Origin: BCD1 sp942492125
Lineage (GTDB): Bacteria > Bacteroidota > Bacteroidia > Chitinophagales > Saprospiraceae
Direction of reading: 5' to 3'
DNA length: 64,000 bases
Assembly (NCBI GenBank): GCA_942492125.1
Contig: CALODM010000045.1
Span: forward strand, 62,001-126,000
In this document: positions 1 to 7,584 of the stretch, in pieces
Layout: each line of letters opens with the position of its first letter
Numbering within the stretch: position 1 is the stretch's first letter
The notes under the pieces: generated by a model
Databases searched by the model: none
The model's input: only the letters and a program-made list of their open reading frames with translations
What the model was told of the DNA's origin: nothing
Made by a program: the position numbers and the translations under genes

Positions 1-4
1 ATAC

Positions 5-1102
5 ATGCTGGAAAACTGGCTCGCTCCCATCATCCCGGATCCTTTTTTGGAAGAAAAATATCAGCCATTTCAGATTGGTTCCCATATCAATGGCTTTACC
101 CATGATATCCCGGACATGGCCGATACTCAATTAGCCATTATAGGCATCGGTGCTGATGAGGCAAACCTCGTCCGCAAGGCCTTATACCGCATGAGTTTCC
201 CTTTTCCCGGGCTGAGCATCGCCGACCTGGGTAATTTCAAGAAAACGGCCCATGCTTTTATCATACCCTTGATCAAAGAATTGCTCGAAAGCAAGATTAT
301 TCCCATCCTCATTGGCAATTCAGCAGAATTCATCGCACCACAGTATCGGGCTTTCAAAAGTCTGAAGGAAATGATCAACGTAGCCCTGGTTGACGACACC
401 ATTCCTTTCACAGGAGATCCCGACGGGCCCAACACAATGTACCTCGATGAAATACTTACGGAAAAAAAATCACACCTCTTCCACCTGGGTATTATAGGAT
501 GCCAGCGGCACTATGTCAACCAGGAATCCAAAAGACTTTTTGATAAATGGAATTTTGAATACGTTGGACTGGGAGATGCACGCAACAATGTTGCTGAACT
601 GGAACCCGTTGTCCGGGATGCCGACCTCCTTGGCTTCAATCTTTCTGCCCTCAAACAGGCAGAAGCTCCGGCACAATTAAAAAATACGCCTACCGGATTT
701 ACCGTAGAAGAAGCCTGCCGGATCACGAGGTATGCAGGGATGAGCGATAAGCTGAGGTCTTTTGGCGTCTACGGATTCAAACGCCATGATTACGGTAATG
801 AACAGACTGCGGAGGTTATCGCCCAAATGATCTGGTATTTCATCGACGGGTATTACCAGCGTAAAAATGACTTTCCCGTTTCCACCAAAGGGCTGGTGGA
901 GTATATTGTCAATTTTCAACACGAACAAATTGTCTTTTGGAAAAGTCAGCGCAGTGGCCGCTGGTGGTTACAAATTCCGGTGATGAGCAACAAAAAATAT
1001 CAGCGTCACTATCTCGTACCTTGTTCTTATAACGATTACAAAAAAGCCTCCAAGGAAGAATTGCCGGACAGGCTGGTCAATGCCTTTAAGCGGTTTCACT
1101 AA
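5..1102 (+). CDS. Arginase/formimidoylglutamase-fold protein, probably catalytically degenerate
   Basis: The 365-residue protein has the overall layout of the ureohydrolase (arginase/agmatinase/formimidoylglutamase) family as found in Bacteroidota. The manganese-binding motifs expected of an active enzyme are not there: GNSAEF stands where GGDHS should be (about residue 104), VDDTIPF replaces the DAHxD block (about residue 129), and FNLSALKQAEAP replaces SxDxDxxDP (about residue 216). I infer a pseudoenzyme or a protein with a different role; the family assignment rests on overall pattern. The start ATG lies 4 bases from the window edge and the frame is open upstream, so a slightly longer protein is possible. 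It faces the aminotransferase gene convergently, 18 bp away. Confidence 0.72.
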   Translation: MLENWLAPIIPDPFLEEKYQPFQIGSHINGFTHDIPDMADTQLAIIGIGADEANLVRKALYRMSFPFPGLSIADLGNFKKTAHAFIIPLIKELLESKIIPILIGNSAEFIAPQYRAFKSLKEMINVALVDDTIPFTGDPDGPNTMYLDEILTEKKSHLFHLGIIGCQRHYVNQESKRLFDKWNFEYVGLGDARNNVAELEPVVRDADLLGFNLSALKQAEAPAQLKNTPTGFTVEEACRITRYAGMSDKLRSFGVYGFKRHDYGNEQTAEVIAQMIWYFIDGYYQRKNDFPVSTKGLVEYIVNFQHEQIVFWKSQRSGRWWLQIPVMSNKKYQRHYLVPCSYNDYKKASKEELPDRLVNAFKRFH

Positions 1103-1120
1103 TGGGGGAGGGATGATTGA

Positions 1121-2443
1121 TTATGGGCGTTTATGGATTTGCCTTTTTTGATGAACGAAATCTTTTAACCTTCCCAAAGCTACCTTTAAGTATTCGATGG
1201 ACATACAGGGATAAACCACCCGGAATTGTCCTTTTTTGGAATGCCCGAAACCTTCCCCCGGTGTGAGCAAAATACCTGTTGCCTGATAAAGTTCCAGCCA
1301 GAATTCGTTTTCGGCACGCTGAGTTTGATCCTGAAGAAATTCCGAAAGGTCGATCCAGATAAACAGGCTGCCGGCAGCAGGAACATAAGGGATGTTCAAT
1401 GCCCTGAACGTCTGAACGGCCTCAACGTATGATTCGGTCAGTCGCCTTTTGTTGGTCTGTATGTATTGGGAAATGAAATTGTCGTCTTCCAAAACTTTCT
1501 GAAAAACCCATTGGGTGTAATTGGAGACCATATTCGGGGCATTGTAATTGGCATAGGCCTTAAGCATGTTTTTGTTGTGGGAATAAACCAAACCCACCCT
1601 GAAACCGGAAGCTCCGAAATCTTTTGAGAAAGCATACCAAAGGTGCAGGAAATTACTCTTTTTTTCGAACATGATGTTCGCAAAAGACCTGAATTCCGGA
1701 TGGAGGACATAGTCTGCCGATAACTTTGGATGTTTTGTGTCTATAAGGGACAGACCGTAAATTTCATTAACGACCAGGTGGATTTTTCTTGCCAGACACC
1801 AATCGGTGATGCTGAGAAGGGAATTGTAATCATAGACCCCGCCAGTAGGATTGTCGGGAGAGGTCAGGACCAAAAAGCGGAAGCGTTTTCCCTGATCTTC
1901 AATTTCTTTTTTGGCTTTCTCCAGATGATCAATGGTCAAAACCGGGCCTTGCCGTATTTCGGAAACTTCATGATGAGTGACCAGGTCGTAGCGTTCAACG
2001 CCGGCCTTATTGCCCATGTCCTGCCTGTACACCGGATAACAGGGAGCCGGATAAACAGCCACGTCGCCCGCATCGCCAAGTACCATAGCCGTCATTTCCA
2101 CAACACTGGTCGCTCCGGCAGACATGCCGATTTTTTCACCATCCATCGGGCAACCAGTCAAATGTTTTGACAAAAAATCTGCGATAACCTGCCGCACTTC
2201 CGGGTGTCCGAGACTGGAGGTGTAATTGGATACCCAGTTGGGAATGTCATTGCTGGAAGCAATATCCCGCATCTTGGCTTGCAGTAAAGGCCAGCAAAGT
2301 TTGTTTTCCGCCATATTCAACGGAAATGTGCCATTGGGGTTACTTTCCGGGTGGTAAAGATTGTGGACCGCTTCAAAATAGATTTCCAGATCAAATCGCA
2401 AAACCGCGTCGGCGGCAACTGCACCTCTTTTGGATAATGGCAT
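1121..2443 (-). CDS. PLP-dependent aminotransferase, ACC-synthase-like
   Basis: Fold-type I class I/II aminotransferase of about 440 residues. From the chosen start it carries the N-terminal block NPNGTFPLNMAENKLC, very close to the NPxGxIQMGLAENQL block of 1-aminocyclopropane-1-carboxylate (ACC) synthases, then the substrate tyrosine region PAPCYPVYRQD, the cofactor-binding SPDNPTGG, and the Schiff-base lysine in AFSKDFGASGFRVG, which matches the ACC-synthase SKDxGxPGFRVG pattern. The nearest named relatives are therefore ACC synthases, but bacterial members may be ordinary aminotransferases or desulfhydrase-like lyases; the reaction is not settled. The frame is open to an ATG at 2527, but the first 28 codons look like leader sequence and homology begins just after MPLSKRG, so I start at 2443. 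Confidence 0.82.
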   Translation of the reverse strand: MPLSKRGAVAADAVLRFDLEIYFEAVHNLYHPESNPNGTFPLNMAENKLCWPLLQAKMRDIASSNDIPNWVSNYTSSLGHPEVRQVIADFLSKHLTGCPMDGEKIGMSAGATSVVEMTAMVLGDAGDVAVYPAPCYPVYRQDMGNKAGVERYDLVTHHEVSEIRQGPVLTIDHLEKAKKEIEDQGKRFRFLVLTSPDNPTGGVYDYNSLLSITDWCLARKIHLVVNEIYGLSLIDTKHPKLSADYVLHPEFRSFANIMFEKKSNFLHLWYAFSKDFGASGFRVGLVYSHNKNMLKAYANYNAPNMVSNYTQWVFQKVLEDDNFISQYIQTNKRRLTESYVEAVQTFRALNIPYVPAAGSLFIWIDLSEFLQDQTQRAENEFWLELYQATGILLTPGEGFGHSKKGQFRVVYPCMSIEYLKVALGRLKDFVHQKRQIHKRP

Positions 2444-2565
2444 ATGGTGATGGTTTTCGTAAATTAGGTGATTAACTAACCAAGTTACAACATAAAATAA
2501 TTTTAAAGCAATTCTATTGAAATGCATTGATGAAAAACGTCAGTGCCCTCCTATGGAGGTTTTGG

Positions 2566-3519
2566 CTAATACCGATCTCCAGCTACTCCCTGATTGATCA
2601 GGGCTTCCAGGCGGTCCAGGTATTCCTTTTTTAATATGATGTTTTGAGATGCCCAGTTTTCTTCCAGCCGCTGGATTCTTCGGGTACCCGGTATCAAACT
2701 GATAGAGGCATTTCGTGACAAGAGCCAGGCCAATGCCACCTGGGCGGCTGTGGCCTCCATTTCTTTGGCAATATTGGCTACAGCATCTGCCAGCTGGATA
2801 TTACTGGCAATGGCTTCCTCCGAAAACCGCGGATTCTGCAACCTCCAGTCGTCGGGTTCCAGGTCCTTTCTCGACCGAATGGCTCCGGATAAAAATCCCC
2901 GGCCAAGTGGGCTGTATGCCACAAATCCGATGTTGAGTTTTTCAATGGTTGGCAGAATTGCTTCCTCTACCTCCCGTGACCACAAGGAGTATTCGGTTTG
3001 GAGGGCACTGATGGGATGAACAGCATTGGCCCGTTCGATTGTTTCCTGGTCTGCTTCGGACAAACCGATATAGCGCACTTTTCCGGCTTTTACAAGCTCT
3101 GCCATAGCGCCGACCGTTTCTTCGATCGGTGTGTTGGGGTCCAGTCGATGCTGATAGTAGAGATCGATGTAATCTGTGTTGAGGCGTTTAAGGGAAGCAT
3201 CGCAACTGGCTTTTACGTACTGCGCATTCCCTTTGATACCCTGCCAGCTACCGTCTTCTCCCCTGGAGATACCAAACTTGGTGGCCAGGGTGATCTTGTC
3301 ACGACGGCCCTTGATTGCTTTTGATAACAGCATTTCATTGGTAAAGGGACCATACATGTCTGCCGTGTCCCAGAAAGTGCATCCAATGTCTACTGCACGA
3401 TCGAGTACAGAAAGGTTCTGCGCTTCAGATGAGGAGCCGTAAAAATCGGACATTCCCATACAGCCTAATCCAATAGCAGGTACCTGAAGGCCCTGTGAGC
3501 CAAGGTTGATTAGTTTCAT
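2566..3519 (-). CDS. Aldo/keto reductase
   Basis: A 317-residue NADPH-dependent (beta/alpha)8-barrel oxidoreductase of the aldo/keto reductase superfamily. The catalytic tetrad is visible as D51 in FWDTADMYG, Y56, K81 in LATKFG and H124 in YYQHRLDP. The cofactor-binding end IPGTRRIQRLEEN is also present. It resembles the YajO/AKR13-type group that reduces small aldehydes and ketones; the physiological substrate cannot be read from the sequence. It stands alone between the aminotransferase and esterase genes on the same strand, with 38 bp to the aminotransferase side and 84 bp to the esterase. Confidence 0.92.
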   Translation of the reverse strand: MKLINLGSQGLQVPAIGLGCMGMSDFYGSSSEAQNLSVLDRAVDIGCTFWDTADMYGPFTNEMLLSKAIKGRRDKITLATKFGISRGEDGSWQGIKGNAQYVKASCDASLKRLNTDYIDLYYQHRLDPNTPIEETVGAMAELVKAGKVRYIGLSEADQETIERANAVHPISALQTEYSLWSREVEEAILPTIEKLNIGFVAYSPLGRGFLSGAIRSRKDLEPDDWRLQNPRFSEEAIASNIQLADAVANIAKEMEATAAQVALAWLLSRNASISLIPGTRRIQRLEENWASQNIILKKEYLDRLEALINQGVAGDRY

Positions 3520-3603
3520 GATTATCTAGTTTTATAAAAGGTGTCAAAGTTTTGAAAGTCCATTTTCAGTATAAAAGAACTTCATTAAATTAATTTGAAT
3601 AAA

Positions 3604-4392
3604 TTATGGTTTCCGGGTTTTTGAGAACAACCAATTTAGCAGATCTTTTTCAGCAAAAGCGGGGTCCCAGCTGTTGTGGTTGGCGTCAGGATATAAGGTG
3701 AATTTTACATCAGCACCTGCTGCTTTAAGACTTTCAGACATAGCTTCGGACAAGTTTGGAGGTACAACATTATCTTTTGCGCCGTGGAAGATCCACCAGC
3801 TGACATCTTTCATGCCCGCTGCTGTTTTGGGGTTGGCTCCACCGCAAATAGGGAAGGCTGCAGCAAAGGTTCCCGGATTTCGCCTTACCATTTCAAACGA
3901 GCCCATACCTCCCATGGATAATCCGCCTATATAAACCCTGTCTTTGTCGACGGGGTAGGTGTTCAGTAACATTTCCAGGAGGGCTTCAGCCCTTTCCATG
4001 GCTTTTGTAGGCGCACCGCCGGTTTGGAAATAGAAGGAGTAGGAACCGTCCGGTTTGATATGCCCCAGGGAATTGCTCCAGTAGCTGTCTTTTGAACACT
4101 GGGGAAAAACCACAATGGCGGGAAAGTCTTTCCTGACGTCATCTCTTTGAAATAAACTGGCTCCATGAACCAGCTGTAAGGCATTATCATCCCCTCTTTC
4201 TCCGTATCCGTGCAAAAAGAAAATCAAAGGATATTTTTTGTTCGCATCATAGTCTTCAGGTAGCAATAACCGGAATGGAAAAAATTGCTCTTCCAGGCGC
4301 ATCAGATGTTTTTCATAGGCGCTGAACTCCTGGGCTTTAGCCTGAAATATTATGAATAGGATAAACGACAAGGTGATTATTTTTTTGAACAT
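3604..4392 (-). CDS. Secreted alpha/beta-hydrolase esterase (dienelactone-hydrolase/CE1-like)
   Basis: A 262-residue exported serine hydrolase. A signal peptide (first 20 residues, ending QAKA before QEFS) sends it to the periplasm or outside. The oxyanion strand LIFFLHGYGERGDD, nucleophile elbow GLSMGGMGSFEM (serine about residue 160), acid GAKDNVVPP and terminal histidine DANHNSW give a complete triad. Such proteins include feruloyl/acetyl esterases of carbohydrate esterase family 1 and peptidase-like hydrolases; I cannot choose a substrate. The upstream 375 bp toward the HDAC gene are non-coding. Confidence 0.85.
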   Translation of the reverse strand: MFKKIITLSFILFIIFQAKAQEFSAYEKHLMRLEEQFFPFRLLLPEDYDANKKYPLIFFLHGYGERGDDNALQLVHGASLFQRDDVRKDFPAIVVFPQCSKDSYWSNSLGHIKPDGSYSFYFQTGGAPTKAMERAEALLEMLLNTYPVDKDRVYIGGLSMGGMGSFEMVRRNPGTFAAAFPICGGANPKTAAGMKDVSWWIFHGAKDNVVPPNLSEAMSESLKAAGADVKFTLYPDANHNSWDPAFAEKDLLNWLFSKTRKP

Positions 4393-4837
4393 CGCTAAGA
4401 TTTTGAATAATTGACAAGAGCCTTAAGGCCCGGGTTTATACAGATCCTAAATTAGAGTATTTGTAAAATTTTTATTAGGATTTCTTAATTTTTCCGCAAA
4501 GAAATTCTAATTCATTAGGAAAAATGGAAGAAAGGAAAGGTGAAAAAGGGTTATGCCAGTCCAATTTTCCAGTCCTTCCGGCTTTCCGGAATTGCGGCAA
4601 TCAATCTTAGGTGAAATATTGATTATGGGTCATTAAAAAATTTAGGTAAGCTCTTAGCAGCTTTCTTACGTTATTTTGCATTAATCTCTTTTTTGATTCG
4701 GAAATTTGCAGCAAGGGGCGATATTGATAAATATCAGACTCAAAACTGACTTTAATCACATTGGGTAAATGAAATTGGTGGTATTTTCGGCCTTGATTTA
4801 TTCTGATAACAGCCTTATCTCATTAGAACCGAATACC
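4393..4837. other. Divergent intergenic region
   Basis: About 445 AT-rich bases separate the minus-strand esterase from the plus-strand deacetylase. It must hold both promoters, but I see no clear pair of Bacteroidota -33/-7 boxes and no RNA gene or repeat. Confidence 0.5.
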
Positions 4838-5794
4838 ATGAAATTCATTTTCAACGATATTTTTTTTGGTCACGATACAGGGATGCACCCGGAAAGCAAA
4901 CAGCGCCTGGAGCCGTTTAGTGGTATGGAAAATACCGAATTATTGAATGGAGAACCCTATCTCGAACTTATTCATTCCAAAGCCTACATTAAAAAAGTCA
5001 AAAAAGCCTGCGCAGCAGCTCAGCGACTGGATCAGGATACCATCACTTCTGAAGGAAGTTGGGAGGCTGCTATTTACGCTGTTGGGGCAACCATTATGGC
5101 GGCTGAGCGGAATGATTTTGCATTGGTTCGTCCACCGGGCCACCATGCTTATCCGGAAAAGTCAAGTGGATTTTGTTTGTTCAATAATGTTGCCATTGCC
5201 ACTCAAAAACTGGTGAATGAAGGGAAAAAGGTGTTGATCTTTGATTTTGACGGTCATTTAGGAGATGGTACTTCACATATTTTCTACGATACCGATCAGG
5301 TGATGTATTGGTCTCAACATCAATACCCGGCATTCCCGGGACATGGATTTGTCAGCGAGATCGGTGAAGGTAAAGGAAAGGGATATACCATCAATGTGCC
5401 GCTCCCTCCAAAATGCGGAGATGATATTTTCATGGACGCCGTGCGCGAATTCCTGCCTATTGCCAAACAATTTAATCCGGATGTGGTCGCCATCTCTGCA
5501 GGCTTTGATTCCCATCGTTATGACCCGTTGTTGGATATGCACGTTTCTGCAGACAGTTATTACAGAATAGGCAAAATGTTCAGACAAAATTTCGATAATA
5601 TTTTTGCTACCCTTGAAGGCGGATACAGCGTTATGGACCTGTATAAAGGAATCCTGAATTTCCAGGCCGGGATCAACGGAGAACCCATGCCCCACATCGA
5701 GGATGAGACATCCTCCCTGATTCTGGTATGGGATACCTACGAAATGAACAAAAATATGGTTCTGACGAATCTGAAAAATTACTGGAAGTTTTAA
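4838..5794 (+). CDS. Histone-deacetylase-family (class II type) amidohydrolase
   Basis: A 318-residue zinc amidohydrolase of the arginase/deacetylase fold, the bacterial HDAC-like/acetoin-utilisation/acetylpolyamine amidohydrolase group. Visible: catalytic His pair in RPPGHHAYP (H102, H103), zinc ligands D138 and H140 in DFDGHLGDGT and D224 in AGFDSHRYD, and the C-terminal LEGGYS. The usual DxHHG reads DGHLG here, so the residue after the zinc histidine is Leu. The ATG at 4838 is preferred over an in-frame one at 4769 because homology starts with the FNDIFFGHDTGMHPE segment. The likely substrate is an acetylated lysine, polyamine or other small amide. The Rieske oxygenase follows 43 bp downstream on the same strand, so the two are probably cotranscribed. 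Confidence 0.9.
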   Translation: MKFIFNDIFFGHDTGMHPESKQRLEPFSGMENTELLNGEPYLELIHSKAYIKKVKKACAAAQRLDQDTITSEGSWEAAIYAVGATIMAAERNDFALVRPPGHHAYPEKSSGFCLFNNVAIATQKLVNEGKKVLIFDFDGHLGDGTSHIFYDTDQVMYWSQHQYPAFPGHGFVSEIGEGKGKGYTINVPLPPKCGDDIFMDAVREFLPIAKQFNPDVVAISAGFDSHRYDPLLDMHVSADSYYRIGKMFRQNFDNIFATLEGGYSVMDLYKGILNFQAGINGEPMPHIEDETSSLILVWDTYEMNKNMVLTNLKNYWKF

Positions 5795-5837
5795 AATCTG
5801 AGGACTGTTTCAGATATTGGCATCAAATCATCAGTTT

Positions 5838-6932
5838 ATGCCAGCCAACTTTTATATCCATCCGGACATTTCCCTCGCGGAGACCTTACCTGCCTCATTT
5901 TATCGGGATAAACATGTATTTGAGCAACTAAAAGAGTCTGTTTTTCTCAAAACCTGGCAATGGATAGGCGATGATTCTATGGTGGAAAAAAAGGGGAGTA
6001 TTCATCCTTTTATTTTACTCGTCGATTTTTTGGCTGAGCCGCTGTTGTTGACAAAAAATCAAGCAGGAGAGATTCATTGTTTGAGTAACGTTTGTACCCA
6101 CCGGGGCAACCTGGTGGCGGATCAACCCGGAGTTGTCCGGAAATTGCAATGTATGTACCACGGCCGTAGATTTGATCATGATGGGAATTTTGAATTCATG
6201 CCGGAGTTTCAGGAAGCTAAAGACTTCCCGCGCCCATGTGATCACCTGCAAAAGTTTCCTTTAAAACAATGGGGCCCGCTTTTGTTTACGGCTCTGGACC
6301 CTGTTTTTAATTTTGACTACGTTATTGAAAGAATGCATGAGCGTGTCGGTTTTTTACAACTGGATCGGTTTGAATTTTCTGAAGCACATTCAAAGGACTA
6401 CCAGGTCAATGCGCACTGGGCACTTTATTGTGATAATTATCTCGAAGGTTTACATATCCCTTTTGTACATCCGGAGCTTAATAAAGTGTTGGATTACGGG
6501 AATTATACCACGGAACTCTATGATTATTGTAATGTGCAAATCGGATATGCAGAGGATGATTCAGTTTGTTTTGATCTGCCGGAAGGCCATATGGATTATG
6601 GTAAAAAAGTAGCGGCTTATTACTTTTGGATCTTTCCGAATATGATGTTCAATTTTTATCCCTGGGGACTTTCCATCAATGTCGTAAAACCTTTGGAAGT
6701 TGACAAATGTCTGGTCTCCTTTATCTCTTATATTTATGATGAATCAAAGCTGGAAGCCGGCGCAGGCTCAATTTTGGATAAGGTGGAGATGGAGGATGAA
6801 TATGTGGTGGAGGGTGTTCAGAAAGGGATCAAATCCCGTTTTTATAATACCGGCCGTTTTTCGCCTACCCGGGAGCAGGGCGTGCACCATTTTCATGGAT
6901 TGTTGGCTAGGTTTGTGAATGGTGAGGAGTAG
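5838..6932 (+). CDS. Rieske non-haem iron oxygenase, alpha subunit
   Basis: A 364-residue aromatic-ring-hydroxylating-type oxygenase component. The N-terminal Rieske [2Fe-2S] motif is C86-x-H88 (NVCTHRG) and C105-x2-H108 (CMYHGRRF); the catalytic mononuclear iron site follows in DNYLEGLHIPFVHPEL. It is the length of single-component alpha subunits acting on quaternary amines (choline/carnitine monooxygenase-like) and some sterol or aromatic substrates; the substrate is not decidable here. No ferredoxin or reductase gene lies next to it, so electrons must come from elsewhere. An in-frame TTG at 5817 exists; the ATG at 5838 starts the conserved part. Confidence 0.9.
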   Translation: MPANFYIHPDISLAETLPASFYRDKHVFEQLKESVFLKTWQWIGDDSMVEKKGSIHPFILLVDFLAEPLLLTKNQAGEIHCLSNVCTHRGNLVADQPGVVRKLQCMYHGRRFDHDGNFEFMPEFQEAKDFPRPCDHLQKFPLKQWGPLLFTALDPVFNFDYVIERMHERVGFLQLDRFEFSEAHSKDYQVNAHWALYCDNYLEGLHIPFVHPELNKVLDYGNYTTELYDYCNVQIGYAEDDSVCFDLPEGHMDYGKKVAAYYFWIFPNMMFNFYPWGLSINVVKPLEVDKCLVSFISYIYDESKLEAGAGSILDKVEMEDEYVVEGVQKGIKSRFYNTGRFSPTREQGVHHFHGLLARFVNGEE

Positions 6933-7125
6933 ATTTCAGTCTACTGTCTACAGTCCATAGCTAAGGGGTCATAATTTTTACTCTGCATCCGACCAAATCC
7001 ATTGCGGACCTTGTGCACCCATTGCGGGCCTTGCGGTTAAATCCTTTTAACTCTTCAGTACCATTTTCAGTTCCTGCTGTTTAACAATTTGAATCCTTTC
7101 AACAGCAGGAAGCAAGAAGTAATAA
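6933..7125. other. Intergenic region after the Rieske gene
   Basis: No gene is visible. Two near-copies of a CCATTGCGG(A/G)CCTTG segment lie at about 7000-7040, just before the satellite. Confidence 0.45.
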
Positions 7126-7340
7126 CACCGTCCACCGTCCACCGTCCATCGTCACCCGTCCCCCGTCCACCGTCCCACCGTCCATCGTCCATCGTCCACC
7201 GTCCATCGTCCACCGTCCACCGTCCACCGTCCATCGTCCACCGTCCATCGTCCACCGTCCATCGTCCACCGTCTCGTCCACCGTCCACCGTCCACCGTCC
7301 ACCGTCCACCGTCCACCGTCCACCGTCCACCGTCCACCGT
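7126..7340. repeat. Heptanucleotide minisatellite (CCACCGT/CCATCGT)n
   Basis: About 215 bp made of some 30 copies of the 7-mer CCACCGT with interspersed CCATCGT variants and a few slipped or broken units near 7150-7175 and 7273. It lies between two convergent genes. Because 7 is not a multiple of 3 the repeat reads open in several frames on both strands, giving WTVDGGR-type artefact peptides. Confidence 0.95.
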
Positions 7341-7494
7341 TTCCGGTACCAGTTTAGTTGCAACAATAAAACCCGTTGAACCAGCGAACATAAAATGCCT
7401 GAAACTTTTCCAACTTTCAATACCTTTTCTCCTTTTAACAACAAGGGGTGCCACGAATGTGCAAGGAACGCAATAGAACCCCCTGAACCAACAA

Positions 7495-7535
7495 AAAAAC
7501 CCGGACTTTGACAATTGCCAAAATCCGGGTTTTAT
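7495..7535 (-). terminator. Rho-independent terminator for the SusE/F-like gene
   Basis: Stem AAAACCCGGA / TCCGGGTTTT around a 17-nt loop, with a T-run on the minus strand. It lies 50 bp past the stop of the minus-strand SusE/F-like gene and also faces the plus strand. Confidence 0.75.
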
Positions 7536-7584
7536 TTTGTCTTTAACTGCTGATAGCTGCTACTATCAATAGCCTGTTAAAGGT

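Noticed and set aside
2444..2527. Longer start for the aminotransferase
   Set aside because: The 28 extra residues include a HHH stretch and no family similarity; conserved sequence begins just after 2443.
7067..7514. Several overlapping reading frames with WTVDGGR repeats
   Set aside because: They are the 7-bp satellite read in all frames; no start context and no non-repeat domain.
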